Origin: UBA6055 sp965203755
GTDB lineage: Bacteria; Chloroflexota; Anaerolineae; Aggregatilineales; Phototrophicaceae
Assembly (NCBI GenBank): GCA_965203755.1
Contig: OZ241910.1
Location: 2,976,001-3,040,000, forward strand
Reading direction: 5' to 3'
Length of the DNA stretch: 64,000 nucleotides
Shown here: piece by piece, positions 24,524 to 33,186 of the stretch
Layout: every line of letters begins with the position of its first letter
Position numbering within the stretch: position 1 is the stretch's first letter
The notes under the pieces: model-generated
Database searches by the model: none
What the model was told of the DNA's origin: nothing
The model's input: only the letters and a program-made list of their open reading frames with translations
Translations under genes and position numbers: made by a program

Positions 24524-26476
24524 TTAGGGCGCGGTATATTCAATCGCGCCAATGTCACAGCCGGCGCCTTGTGGCCTGGCCGTGCCGATCTGGTCGGTTT
24601 CTGGGCAATAGTCATCATCGGCGGCGTCAATGGCGCGGCTGTTGGCCAAGAGCGGGAAGTAGGCCGGCGAACCATCTGCTGGCGTAACCAACGTCCCCAG
24701 CCTGGGATTGCCTCTGAATGCAGAATTGCAAGAGCCGTCCTGAATGAAATTGCCGATATTCCGTTTCAGTCCGCCGCTAGGGTAACAAGCGTTTCTGCCG
24801 CGGCCAGCGATGATACTGTTGACAATGCTTAACTCTCCTTCATCGTTGTAGATTGCGCCGCCCCATTCAGCCGAGTTGTCGCTGAACGTGCTGTTGACCA
24901 TGCTTAGCTCTTCCCAGTTGTAGATTGCGCCGCCGCTGAGTTCAGCCGAGTTGCTGCTGAAGGTGCTGTTGGTTATGCTTAGCTCTCCATCGCCCCAGTT
25001 GTTAATCGCGCCGCCATTTTCAGCCGAGTTGTCGCTGAAACTGCTGTCGCTAATGCTTAGCTCTCCTTCCCAGTTGTCAATCGCGCCGCCAAACAATTCA
25101 GCCGAGCTGCCGCTGAAAGTGCTACTCCCTATGTTTAGCTCTCCCAGGTTGGAAATCGCGCCGCCGCCGAGTTCAGCCGAGTTGTCGCTGAAACTGCTGT
25201 CGTTGATGCTCAGCGTTCCGTCTTCCGCGTTGGCAATCGCGCCGCCATCCTCGTCAGCCGAGTTGCTGCTGAAGGTGCTGCTGCTGATGCTTAGCTCTCC
25301 GTCTTCCCCGTTGACAATCGCGCCGCCAAACAATTCAGCCGAGTTGTCGCTGAATGTGCTGTCACTGATGCTTAGCTCTTCCCAGTTGAAGATTGCGCCG
25401 CCTTGTTCAGCCGAGTTATGGTTGAAAGCACTGTCGCTGATGCTTAGCTCTCCATCGCCATCGTTGCCAATCGCGCCGCCGTAGAGTTCAGCCGAGTTAT
25501 CGCTGAAAGTGCTGTCGCTGATGCTTAGCTCTTCCCAGTTGTAGACCGCGCCACCCCGTTTAGCCGAGTTGTCACTGAAAGTGCTACTGCTGATGCTTAG
25601 CTCTCCGTCTTCCCCGTTGAAGATTGCGCCGCCCCATTCAGCCGAGTTGCGATTGAAAGCGCTGTCGCTGATGCTTAGTTCGTCCCAGTTGTAGATCGCG
25701 CCGCCCCATTCAGCCGAGTTGCCGCTGAAGGTGCTGTCGCTGATGCTTAGCTCGCCCCCGTTGGCAATCGCGCCGCCCCATTCAGCTGAGTTGTGCTTGA
25801 AAGTGCTGTCGCTGATGTTTAGCTCTTCCCCGTTGGCAATCGCGCCGCCGTCTTCAGCCAAGTTGTTTTGGAAAGCGCTGTCGCTGATGTTTAGCTCTTC
25901 CCAGTTGACAATCGCGCCGCCTTGTTCAGCCGAGTTGCGACTGAAACTGCTGTCACTGATGCTTAGCTCTCCCTCGTTGTAGACCGCACCGCCCCGTAAA
26001 GCCGAATTGCCACTAAAACTGCTGCCGCCGATAGTGATCGTGCCGGCCCAGTTGACAATCGCGCCGCCAACCGGATTGGTTTCAGTCACTTTGAGTGAGC
26101 CATCGGCGTTGGTGATTAGTTCGCCTTCATTTTCAACGCGCCCCTTGGTCATGGTCAAATTATTGATGGCCAGCGCGCCGCCGTCGTTGTAAAAAATCCG
26201 ATAGCGATTGTTGCCGCTGATGGCATAGCCATTGCCTTCAATCGTGATGGCGGAGGTGATGGCAGGAAGCTCGGCTCTAAGCGTAATATCTTGGCTTAGG
26301 ATAATCGTATCGGCGCCGCGGCCGGCGGGACAATCGCCTTCGGCGCGGTCGTTGTTGGCGGCGATGATGGCATCCGCTAATGTGCAACGCGAACTTAGCC
26401 TTATATCGGCGGCGTAGGCCGATGATGCGAAAAACAGCGCAAACAAAACGACGAAAATCAATCTGAACTTTGACAT
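24524..26476 (-). CDS. Secreted CSLREAI/Pmp-like right-handed beta-helix protein with 17 repeats
   Basis: Start ATG 26476 gives a clean signal peptide (KFRLIFVVLFALFFASSAYA) and a 650-residue protein. After it comes a CSLREAI-type segment (SSRCTLADAIIAANNDRAEG), then 17 tandem units of about 25 residues beginning GGAI or GGAV and ending in (F/S)xxNSAE, for example ELSISDSTFSDNSAEL. The GGAI and FxxN motifs match chlamydial polymorphic membrane protein repeats. The C-terminal part (SPAYFPLLANSRAIDAADDD with CPETDQIGTARPQGAGCDIG) is the usual terminal domain of bacterial CSLREAI proteins. No sorting or membrane anchor follows. It probably forms a long extracellular beta-helix used in adhesion or surface structure. 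Confidence 0.85.
   Translation of the reverse strand: MSKFRLIFVVLFALFFASSAYAADIRLSSRCTLADAIIAANNDRAEGDCPAGRGADTIILSQDITLRAELPAITSAITIEGNGYAISGNNRYRIFYNDGGALAINNLTMTKGRVENEGELITNADGSLKVTETNPVGGAIVNWAGTITIGGSSFSGNSALRGGAVYNEGELSISDSSFSRNSAEQGGAIVNWEELNISDSAFQNNLAEDGGAIANGEELNISDSTFKHNSAEWGGAIANGGELSISDSTFSGNSAEWGGAIYNWDELSISDSAFNRNSAEWGGAIFNGEDGELSISSSTFSDNSAKRGGAVYNWEELSISDSTFSDNSAELYGGAIGNDGDGELSISDSAFNHNSAEQGGAIFNWEELSISDSTFSDNSAELFGGAIVNGEDGELSISSSTFSSNSADEDGGAIANAEDGTLSINDSSFSDNSAELGGGAISNLGELNIGSSTFSGSSAELFGGAIDNWEGELSISDSSFSDNSAENGGAINNWGDGELSITNSTFSSNSAELSGGAIYNWEELSMVNSTFSDNSAEWGGAIYNDEGELSIVNSIIAGRGRNACYPSGGLKRNIGNFIQDGSCNSAFRGNPRLGTLVTPADGSPAYFPLLANSRAIDAADDDYCPETDQIGTARPQGAGCDIGAIEYTAP
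24840..26070 (-). repeat. Tandem 72-81-base coding repeats inside the beta-helix gene
   Basis: About 17 head-to-tail units encode GGAIxN...ELSISDSxFSxNSAE. Units differ in length by a few codons (with or without a GEDG or DGDG insert) and by point changes, so they are an in-frame protein repeat, not a CRISPR array. High similarity between neighbouring units suggests recent expansion by unequal exchange. Confidence 0.85.
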
Positions 26477-26563
26477 GGGAATCCCCGAATGGCTGAAAGG
26501 CGAACAATGTTTCAAAACAAGATTAGCACAATATGCCGCGCGCTGCAAACAGATTCTCTGGAT

Positions 26564-27493
26564 TTATGAGGGGGCGAAAATGCCCAGCGGCATGTGCATC
26601 GACACAATCCAGTTCGGCGCATCGACGATTTCGCTGATTTTCAAATCGCCGGCAACGCTGCACAGGCAATAGGCTTGGCTTTCGGTAAGGCGATGATTGG
26701 CTGTCAGCCACTCAATCATATAGCGCACGGCGTTTTTGGCGTTTTCCATCAGGTCGGGGCCGTGCGCGGTCGTAATGTGCCAGCCGCGGCGGTCGGTTTG
26801 GGTCATTGGGCTGGGGCGCTGGATCTGCAATTCCTTGATGTTCAAGTCATGGCGAACCTGAAAGCGCATGGTCATGGTCATCGGCGATTCGATGCCGGTG
26901 CCGCTGACTTCGCCTTGGCCTTGGGCGCTGTGACAGTCGCCGGTGGCGAAGAGCGCGCCATCGACGAAGATCGGCAGCCAAAACCGCGCGCCGACCGCCA
27001 GATCGCGGATATCAACATTGCCGCCGTTGATGCGCGGCGGAAGGGTTGTCAATCGGCCGGCTTCGGCCGGGGCGACGCCGACGCAGCCAGGAAAAGGTTC
27101 AAAGGGCAGGCGGATGTCGTTCAGGCCGAAGCGGCATTCATCGCCGTCCAATTCCCAGTGATGGATGTAGGCATAATCAAAATCGTCTTGGAGCAGCCCG
27201 AAATGGGGAATATGCCCCGTCCAGCCCCAGCCCTTGTGCTTCATATCCAAAATCTCAACTTCGAGCGCGCTGCCGGGGGCGGCGCCCTTGATGTAGATGG
27301 AGCCCGTTAGCGCATGAACCTTGCTGAAATCAAGTTTTTCCAGGTCGGCGGCGGTCGAATGGGGAGTGATTTGTCCGACCGGCTCGGCGCATTCAATGAC
27401 GACCGTATCGCCGGGGTCGATTTCCAGCCGCGGCGCGACGGCATTGTCCCAAAAGGGCTGGGTGATGCTGTCATCCAAATAGTGTTCGGCCAT
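26564..27493 (-). CDS. Acetamidase/formamidase family protein
   Basis: ATG 27493 has AAGGAG ten bases upstream; longer in-frame starts run into the SDR gene and are rejected. The 309-residue protein shows the FmdA/AmdA pattern: IDPGDTVVIECAEPVGQIT, LTGSIYIKGAAPGSALEVEI, GWGWTGHIPHFGLLQDDF, FEPFPGCVGVAPAEAGRLTT, PPRINGGNVDIRDLAVGARF and GALFATGDCHSAQGQGEVSG. These enzymes hydrolyse formamide, acetamide or related amides to ammonia and an acid, usually in the cytoplasm. It is 17 bases after the SDR gene in a long minus-strand cluster with an ABC importer of the dipeptide class, so an imported amide is a plausible substrate. Confidence 0.9.
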   Translation of the reverse strand: MAEHYLDDSITQPFWDNAVAPRLEIDPGDTVVIECAEPVGQITPHSTAADLEKLDFSKVHALTGSIYIKGAAPGSALEVEILDMKHKGWGWTGHIPHFGLLQDDFDYAYIHHWELDGDECRFGLNDIRLPFEPFPGCVGVAPAEAGRLTTLPPRINGGNVDIRDLAVGARFWLPIFVDGALFATGDCHSAQGQGEVSGTGIESPMTMTMRFQVRHDLNIKELQIQRPSPMTQTDRRGWHITTAHGPDLMENAKNAVRYMIEWLTANHRLTESQAYCLCSVAGDLKISEIVDAPNWIVSMHMPLGIFAPS

Positions 27494-27510
27494 GTTTGCG
27501 TCTCCTTGTT

Positions 27511-28257
27511 CTAAAGCAGATCGGTCGATTTCCAGGCGCCGTCGCTGCCGGCGGCGACGCGGTGGCCGGTCAGGCCGCTGGCATCCTGCCGCGCCAGAAA
27601 GACAAAAGCCGGGGTCAGCAAAGCCGGGTTCACCCAGCGCCGCTTCTGCTCTTCGGTATAATTGGAATCCGACATTGGCGTCTGGATGGGCGCGCCGGGC
27701 GTGGCCGCATTGACGGCGATGTTGAACTCTCGGCCTTCCAGCGCCAGGCACTTCATCAGCCCTTCGATGCCATGTTTGCCGGGGTTGTAGGCGACTTCAT
27801 TGACGAAGCCTTTGTAACCCGAACCCGACGACAGATAGACGATGCTGCCGCCGCCGCCGTCAATCATCGGCCGCCACAGGGCTTTGCTTAGGATAAAGGC
27901 GGCCTGCAGGATGATGTTGATTTCCTTCTGCCAGTCTTCCAATGTGATTTCAAGCATGGAGCGCGTGATCAGGAGGGCGGCGTTGTGAATCAGGACGCGC
28001 GGCGCGCCATAGTGGTTGATGGCGGCGTCGATGGCGGCTTGTGTCTCTTGAGCATCGGCAAGGTCGACCGCAAGCGGCAGAACATCGCCGCCCATCGCTT
28101 CCAATTCGTCGGCGACGGTCGCTAAGATGTCGGCGCGGACGTCCATCAGCGCGACCCGCATCCCTTCTTGAACATAGGCCTTGGCGATGGCATAACCCAA
28201 GCCCTGCGCGGCGCCGGTGACAACGGCGGCCTGGTTTTGCAAGCTGTTTATGGGCAT
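27511..28257 (-). CDS. SDR family NAD(P)-dependent oxidoreductase
   Basis: The 248-residue short-chain dehydrogenase has the cofactor motif VVTGAAQGLGYAIAKAYVQE (residues 12-31), the NAG-like segment LIHNAALLITRSMLE (NHNA replaces NNAG), the catalytic Ser in VYLSSGSGYKG and the YNPGKHGIEGL segment where classical enzymes have YxxxK; here Tyr and Lys are present as Y-N-P-G-K. It probably oxidises a hydroxyl group of a small metabolite. It sits three bases after the DppC-type permease gene and 17 bases before the acetamidase gene, so it belongs to the same operon. Substrate unknown. Confidence 0.9.
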   Translation of the reverse strand: MPINSLQNQAAVVTGAAQGLGYAIAKAYVQEGMRVALMDVRADILATVADELEAMGGDVLPLAVDLADAQETQAAIDAAINHYGAPRVLIHNAALLITRSMLEITLEDWQKEINIILQAAFILSKALWRPMIDGGGGSIVYLSSGSGYKGFVNEVAYNPGKHGIEGLMKCLALEGREFNIAVNAATPGAPIQTPMSDSNYTEEQKRRWVNPALLTPAFVFLARQDASGLTGHRVAAGSDGAWKSTDLL

Positions 28258-28260
28258 GGA

Positions 28261-29223
28261 TTACAGTCCTTGTCCCGAACCGCGCAGGCGCGGATCGAGA
28301 AAATCGCGCATCCAATCGCCCAGCACGTTGATCGACAGCACGGTCAGCATAATGGCGACGCCGGGAAAGACGGCCAGCCACCAGGAGCCGCTTAGTAATT
28401 GGTTGCGGCTGTTGGCCAGCATGGCGCCCCAGGTCGGCACGCTTTCCGGTGCGCCCAGCCCGAGGAAGGACAGCGAGGCTTCGGTCAGGATAACCGCGGC
28501 GACGTTGAAGGAAGCGATGACGATAAGCGGTGTCAGGATGTTGGGCAGGATGGTGCGAAAGATAATCCGCCATTCGCTGGCGCCCAAAGCGCGGACGGCT
28601 TCAACATATTCCCTTTCGCGCTGGACTAGAGTCTCACCGCGGGCGATGCGGGCATACATCACCCATTGACTAACCCCCAGCACCAAAATGAGCTTGTCTA
28701 TGCCCGGCCCCAGCACCGACAAGATCATAATGGCGAATAGGATGGAGGGGTAAGCCAGTTGAATTTCAGCCAGGCGCATAATCACGTCATCTATCCAGCC
28801 GCCCAGATAGCCGCCTAGCAAGCCCAAAACGGCGCCGAAGCTGCCGCCGATGCCGACGGCGATCAGACCGACCGAAAGCGATACCCGCGCGCCATAAATC
28901 GCCCGCGAAAGCACATCGCGCCCGGTCGCATCGGTGCCAAGCACATGCTCGATCTGGCCCTGGCGGTTTTGGCTAAGCGGTGGCTTGAGGACAGCGAATA
29001 TCTCGACGCGGTTGGGGTCTTTGGGCGCCAGCTGCGATGCAAATAGGGCGCAGAGCGCGATCAGGCATAAAAATATGAAGGCGATCAACGGGTAGCGCGC
29101 GCCTACCATGCTGGATATGGCCCGCTGCGCGAAGGACCGCGTTTCAATCATTTCGCCGCGATGCGCCAGCCCAGGAATACGGGCTAATTCGATAGGCGGG
29201 ATTTGGTCAGTGCGCTTTGTCAT
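28261..29223 (-). CDS. Peptide/nickel-type ABC transporter permease, DppC/OppC class
   Basis: ATG 29223 with GAGG upstream gives 320 residues and is placed 11 bases after the DppB-type gene. The protein has one N-terminal helix, a periplasmic loop with PKDPNRVEIFAVLKPPLSQN and HVLGTDATGRDVLSRAIYGA (the DppC hallmark GTDxxGRD), and five more helices. The EAA loop is REREYVEAVRALGASEWRII with FRTILPNIL. It is the second permease half of an importer for di-/oligopeptides or related compounds. No DppD or DppF ATPase gene accompanies it. Confidence 0.92.
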   Translation of the reverse strand: MTKRTDQIPPIELARIPGLAHRGEMIETRSFAQRAISSMVGARYPLIAFIFLCLIALCALFASQLAPKDPNRVEIFAVLKPPLSQNRQGQIEHVLGTDATGRDVLSRAIYGARVSLSVGLIAVGIGGSFGAVLGLLGGYLGGWIDDVIMRLAEIQLAYPSILFAIMILSVLGPGIDKLILVLGVSQWVMYARIARGETLVQREREYVEAVRALGASEWRIIFRTILPNILTPLIVIASFNVAAVILTEASLSFLGLGAPESVPTWGAMLANSRNQLLSGSWWLAVFPGVAIMLTVLSINVLGDWMRDFLDPRLRGSGQGL

Positions 29224-29233
29224 AGCCTTTGCC

Positions 29234-30211
29234 TCATTCCAGGCGAATGCGCGGGTCGAGAGCGCCATAGAGCAGGTCAGCGATTAAATTGACGCTGACA
29301 AACAAAATTGACAACAAGGTAGCGCCTGTCTGTACCAGAAGGATATCGCGGTTGTTGATGGCATCGAGAAACAGGCGGCCGACCCCTGGCCAGGAAAAGA
29401 CGATTTCGGTCACGATAACGCCGCTCAAAAGAAAAGCGAATTGCAGCGCCAGCAGGGTCACAATGGGGATGAGGGCATTGCGAATGGCATGGCGCGCCAG
29501 TACCGTTCGCTCGACCAAACCTTTGGCGCGGGCCATCACTACATAATCCTGGTGCAGCACTTCCAATACTGTCGAGCGGATCAGGCGCGAGCTGCGGGCA
29601 AGCGAATAGACCGAAACGGTCACAACCGGCATGATCAGATAGCGCAGCGCGTTGGGGAAATTTTGAATCGCCTGCTCGAAATTCCCTTCCAGCAGCGGCT
29701 TCAGAAAAGGAACGTGACCGGATACCGGCATCCATTTCAGCGTGACGCCGAAGAACAGGATGAACATCAGCCCCAGCCAGAAGCTGGGTATGGACTGTCC
29801 GAACATGGCGGACAGCATCAGGCTGCCGTCGGTCGTCGTGCCGCGCGCGCGCGCGGCGATAACGCCGATAGGGAAGGCGAGCAGCGTCGACAGAAGGAAG
29901 CCGCCAATCGTCAGTTCCAAAGTCGCCGGCATCCGTTCCATCACCAAACCGAAGGCCGGCACGCGATAATGCAGCGAGGTGCCCGTGTCGCCCCGCGCCA
30001 GGCCGGACAGGAAGTCCAGGTACTGTTCGGAATGCGGCCGATCAAAACCGTAGGCGGCCCGCGTCCTCTCAATCTCTTCCTCGCTGGCGCGTTCGCTGAT
30101 GTAGAAATAGGTTGGGTCGCCACCCAGCCAGATCGAAATAAAGCTCAAAAAGGTAGCGCCAATAATGACAATCGGCAGCAGCAGCAGGCGGCGAATGACA
30201 TAGGTTCTCAT
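29234..30211 (-). CDS. Peptide/nickel-type ABC transporter permease, DppB/OppB class
   Basis: The 325-residue protein has the DppB N-terminus (MRTYVIRRLLLLPIVIIGAT), a periplasmic segment with AYGFDRPHSEQYLDFLSGLA and RGDTGTSL, and six helices. The EAA loop is LEVLHQDYVVMARAKGLVER with TVLARHAIRNALIPIVT. It pairs with the DppC-type gene 11 bases downstream. Upstream is a strong hairpin-terminator separating it from the binding-protein gene. Confidence 0.92.
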   Translation of the reverse strand: MRTYVIRRLLLLPIVIIGATFLSFISIWLGGDPTYFYISERASEEEIERTRAAYGFDRPHSEQYLDFLSGLARGDTGTSLHYRVPAFGLVMERMPATLELTIGGFLLSTLLAFPIGVIAARARGTTTDGSLMLSAMFGQSIPSFWLGLMFILFFGVTLKWMPVSGHVPFLKPLLEGNFEQAIQNFPNALRYLIMPVVTVSVYSLARSSRLIRSTVLEVLHQDYVVMARAKGLVERTVLARHAIRNALIPIVTLLALQFAFLLSGVIVTEIVFSWPGVGRLFLDAINNRDILLVQTGATLLSILFVSVNLIADLLYGALDPRIRLE

Positions 30212-30223
30212 AGATTTATTTCC

Positions 30224-30253
30224 AAAAAATGGGGGCCGGCCCAGCCGGCCCCC
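30224..30253 (-). terminator. Strong hairpin with T-run between binding-protein and DppB-type genes
   Basis: GGGGGCCGGC and GCCGGCCCCC (30231-30240, 30244-30253) form a perfect ten-base GC stem with a three-base loop. On the minus strand it is followed by ATTTTTT (30230-30224). This is a textbook intrinsic terminator placed inside the operon. Partial read-through would make binding protein in excess of permeases. Confidence 0.85.
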
Positions 30254-30269
30254 AAATCAAACTCTGCGC

Positions 30270-31904
30270 TTATTCCTTCAGTTTGGCGGCGTAGGCGGTG
30301 ATGAAGTAATCCGCCCGCGACTGGTATTCGATACGGTTGCTGACCGCCTCGTTGCGCGGCCCGGCATAGAGCATGAGCCAGGGCGGGTCGCGGTAGAACT
30401 CTTCCAGCATGGCGATTTCCAGCGCCCGCTCGGCTTCGGGATCGGCTGTATAGTTCGGCAGCGTGTCCCAGCCATCGAACCAGACATCGTTGTCCCAATG
30501 GGTGTAGTTGGTTTCGGCGGCGGCGCCACCGGCGATATGACCCGGAATATCCGCCATGTCATACTGCGCGCTCCACTTGCTGCCGCCAGTCCGGCCCATG
30601 TAAATGGGACCAAGCTGATGGGTGATAAGCTCTGTGCGGAAAGCGCCTGACTCTATAAAGATGGCTTCAGTTTGGACGCCGATATCGGTCAGATATTGGG
30701 CAACGGCCAGCGTGACATCAGAGCCGTCGGCGCCCGTCCCCCGCCGCGCCTTCAATTCAAGCGAGAAGCGCACGCCGTCATCGCCGCGCGGGTAACCGGC
30801 GGCATCCAGCAGCTCTTCCGCTTTCATTGGGTCGTAGGGATAAGGCTCAAGCGTGGGATGATCGTTGGGCGAATTGACCAGACTGGTGGCGCGTTCGCAG
30901 GTGGTGAGCAGCAGATTCTCACAGATGGCGTGAACATCAACGGCGTACTGCAAGGCGACGCGGACATCGGTCTCCATGATGGCGTCGGCGCCAAGGCTAG
31001 GTGTATCGACGCGGAAACCGGCTTCGGGATTCATGTTGAAGCCGATGTAGACGCGGGTTGTACCCGGGAAGAAGCGCGCTTCGGCCACGCCGGAATTGCT
31101 GATGGAGTCGCCCTGCGTCGCCGGGAATTCCTTGTAAATATCGACATTGCCGGTGATGACTTCCGCCACTGCTGTCGACGGCTCGGGGATGAAACGCCAG
31201 ACAAGCTCCTCAAAGTGGGCCTCGCGCAGTCCAAAGTCGGGGACGCGCTGCATACTGATGTACTCGCCGGGCACCCAGTCAGCCATTGAGTAGGGACCGC
31301 TGCCGACCACGTTGCGGGCCGCTTCTTCCAGGGTCATGGCTTCGTAGGCATCCTTGCAGTGGACCAAGATTTCGGCGATCAAGCCGAGGCGCATGGCGCG
31401 GTTCTGCGGCTTCTGCGTAACGATGGTGACGTCCAGTTCGCTGTCGGCGCGGGCTTCAAGAAAACCGATTGACGATACAACAAAGCCGGCCGAGTTGCCG
31501 GTGAAGCCGTTGTCAGGGTCCGCCATGCGATTAAAGCTGTAGGCGACATCTTCGGCCGTCAAGGCTTCGCCGTCGTGGCAGGTCAAACCTTCGTGGAGGT
31601 GGAAGGTCCATTCCGTGCCATCCTCGGAAACGCTGAAGCTGTGCGCGAGATAAGGATCAATGGCGCCATCCGCCTGACCCAGTTCGTAGAGTGAGGCGAA
31701 CACATGCATCATGACGCGGAAGTTGCTGCCGCCGGTCGCGCCGCCGACCTGCGACGGATCCATTGAGCCGGGTTCGCCGTTGATGGCGACAACCAGGGTG
31801 TCATCATCGGGCACTGGCACCATTTGGGCCTGCGCCGCCAGCGGCAGCATCCCCAGAATCAATACCAGAATGAACAAGAGTTTTATCGAACGGTTAAACT
31901 TCAT
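30270..31904 (-). CDS. ABC transporter substrate-binding protein, family 5 (peptide/nickel type)
   Basis: ATG 31904 has AAGGAG upstream and starts a signal peptide (KFNRSIKLLFILVLILGMLP ending AAQAQ); the protein is 544 residues, the normal size for DppA/OppA. Recognisable segments include DDDTLVVAINGEPGSMDPSQ, AHSFSVSEDGTEWTFHLHEG, LTAEDVAYSFNRMADPDNGF, GSGPYSMADWVPGEYISMQR and PYPYDPMKAEELLDAAGYPR. It captures a peptide-like ligand outside the membrane for the DppB/DppC-type permeases downstream. It has no lipobox. Context (amidase, aminotransferase, Ldh2-type dehydrogenase) suggests an amino-acid or amide ligand. Confidence 0.93.
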   Translation of the reverse strand: MKFNRSIKLLFILVLILGMLPLAAQAQMVPVPDDDTLVVAINGEPGSMDPSQVGGATGGSNFRVMMHVFASLYELGQADGAIDPYLAHSFSVSEDGTEWTFHLHEGLTCHDGEALTAEDVAYSFNRMADPDNGFTGNSAGFVVSSIGFLEARADSELDVTIVTQKPQNRAMRLGLIAEILVHCKDAYEAMTLEEAARNVVGSGPYSMADWVPGEYISMQRVPDFGLREAHFEELVWRFIPEPSTAVAEVITGNVDIYKEFPATQGDSISNSGVAEARFFPGTTRVYIGFNMNPEAGFRVDTPSLGADAIMETDVRVALQYAVDVHAICENLLLTTCERATSLVNSPNDHPTLEPYPYDPMKAEELLDAAGYPRGDDGVRFSLELKARRGTGADGSDVTLAVAQYLTDIGVQTEAIFIESGAFRTELITHQLGPIYMGRTGGSKWSAQYDMADIPGHIAGGAAAETNYTHWDNDVWFDGWDTLPNYTADPEAERALEIAMLEEFYRDPPWLMLYAGPRNEAVSNRIEYQSRADYFITAYAAKLKE

Positions 31905-32004
31905 TTTATGCTCCTTGCATAAATTATAAACTTGCGAAATTTGCATTGCTTTTTCTGCTGATATGCGCCTCCTTTCTGCTTGTATGCGCTGTGAAAAGCC
32001 GATT

Positions 32005-33186
32005 TCACAGACGATAGCGGCTGACTACCGGCATCATCCGCTCAATCGCTTCCTTGAGAACTTCAATCGGCTCTAACAACGTAATCCGAACATACTCGCG
32101 CCACTTTTCGCCAAAGGCCGTCCCCGGGAAAATCAAGACGCCGGCTTCTTTTAAGAGCAGATGCGAAAGCGCAGCCGCATGAATGCCGGTTGAGGAACTG
32201 TCAGCCCAAACGAATAATCCGCCGCGCGGCTCGCCATAGGCAAAGCCCATCTTGTCGAGCCCTTCCAGTAAAACCCGCCGCCTTTCGGTATAGATTTGCC
32301 GGTATTCCTCAACGCAGTCTTGGGGTCCGGCAATGGCGGCGAGTCCAGCCCATTGGGATACGGTCGCCACCGGGCCGGTGGTCACTTGCTTGATGCGCGC
32401 CATCGCCTCAATGACATTTTCCGCCGCCGCCGCATAGCCACAGCGCCAGCCGGTCATGGCATAGGCTTTGGAGAAGGCATCCAGGGTGATGGTGCGTTCA
32501 GCCATGCCCGGCAGCGAGCCAATGCTAAAATGCCGCCAGGGATCATAGACGATTTTACCATAGATCTCATCGACAATCACAATCAGATTGCGCCGAATCA
32601 CAACTTCGGCAATGCGCCGCAGACGGTCTTCGGTGACGATGCCGGCGGTCGGATTGCTGGGCGTGACAATCAGCAGCGCTTTTGTCGCCGGGGTGATGGC
32701 GGCTTCAACATCCTCTGCCTCCAGATTGAAAGCGTCTTCGCGATTGGTCGGCACCATGACCATCCTGCCGCCGGCGCGTTGAATCGCGTCATCATAAGAG
32801 CTATAGCGCGGGTCGGGCACCAAAATGTCGTCGCCGGGATTGATGACAGCCTGTACCGCCAGAAACAGCCCTTCCTGCCCGCCGGTGGTCACCATCACGT
32901 TGCCGCGCCCGACCGGCAAGCCGTTTTCCCGGCGCAGATGGTCGGCAATGGCGCTGCGAAGTTCCGGCAAACCTTTAACCGGGCTTAACCCAGTCCGTTG
33001 CTCGCGCATGGCCTGATTGGCGGCGGCCACAATATGCGCCGGCGTCGGCAGGTCTGGATCGCCGCGCCCCAAGGCGATGATGTTATCCATCTCCGCCGCC
33101 ATCTCCATCAGCCGATAGCGCAGCTGCGTGCCGTCGGCAGCCACCTCTCGAACCGCCGCCGGGATATTGGGATTTAGCGCTGTCAT
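32005..33186 (-). CDS. Pyridoxal-phosphate aminotransferase, class I/II
   Basis: The 393-residue fold-type I aminotransferase has VTTGGQEGLFLAVQAVINPG (cofactor phosphate region), LIVTPSNPTAGIVTEDRLR with the conserved Asn-Pro, VIVDEIYGKIVYDP with the cofactor-binding Asp and Tyr, and TLDAFSKAYAMTGWRCGY with the Schiff-base Lys240. It ends with a normal small domain including REYVRITLLEP. Its ATG overlaps the TGA of the shortened, lysine-less homolog upstream by four bases. Substrate not predictable, aspartate-type activity is the default. Confidence 0.92.
   Translation of the reverse strand: MTALNPNIPAAVREVAADGTQLRYRLMEMAAEMDNIIALGRGDPDLPTPAHIVAAANQAMREQRTGLSPVKGLPELRSAIADHLRRENGLPVGRGNVMVTTGGQEGLFLAVQAVINPGDDILVPDPRYSSYDDAIQRAGGRMVMVPTNREDAFNLEAEDVEAAITPATKALLIVTPSNPTAGIVTEDRLRRIAEVVIRRNLIVIVDEIYGKIVYDPWRHFSIGSLPGMAERTITLDAFSKAYAMTGWRCGYAAAAENVIEAMARIKQVTTGPVATVSQWAGLAAIAGPQDCVEEYRQIYTERRRVLLEGLDKMGFAYGEPRGGLFVWADSSSTGIHAAALSHLLLKEAGVLIFPGTAFGEKWREYVRITLLEPIEVLKEAIERMMPVVSRYRL

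Noticed and set aside
24840..26070. Regular repeats resembling an array
   Set aside because: Units are variable, in frame and encode the beta-helix protein.
27494..27751. N-terminal extension of the acetamidase frame
   Set aside because: The extension is antisense-like Arg-rich sequence overlapping the SDR gene; AAGGAG and family homology begin at ATG 27493.
31923..31928. TATAAT on the minus strand before the peptide-binding protein gene
   Set aside because: It lies only about 20 bases before the ATG, so transcription would start at the ribosome site, and no -35 box is seen.
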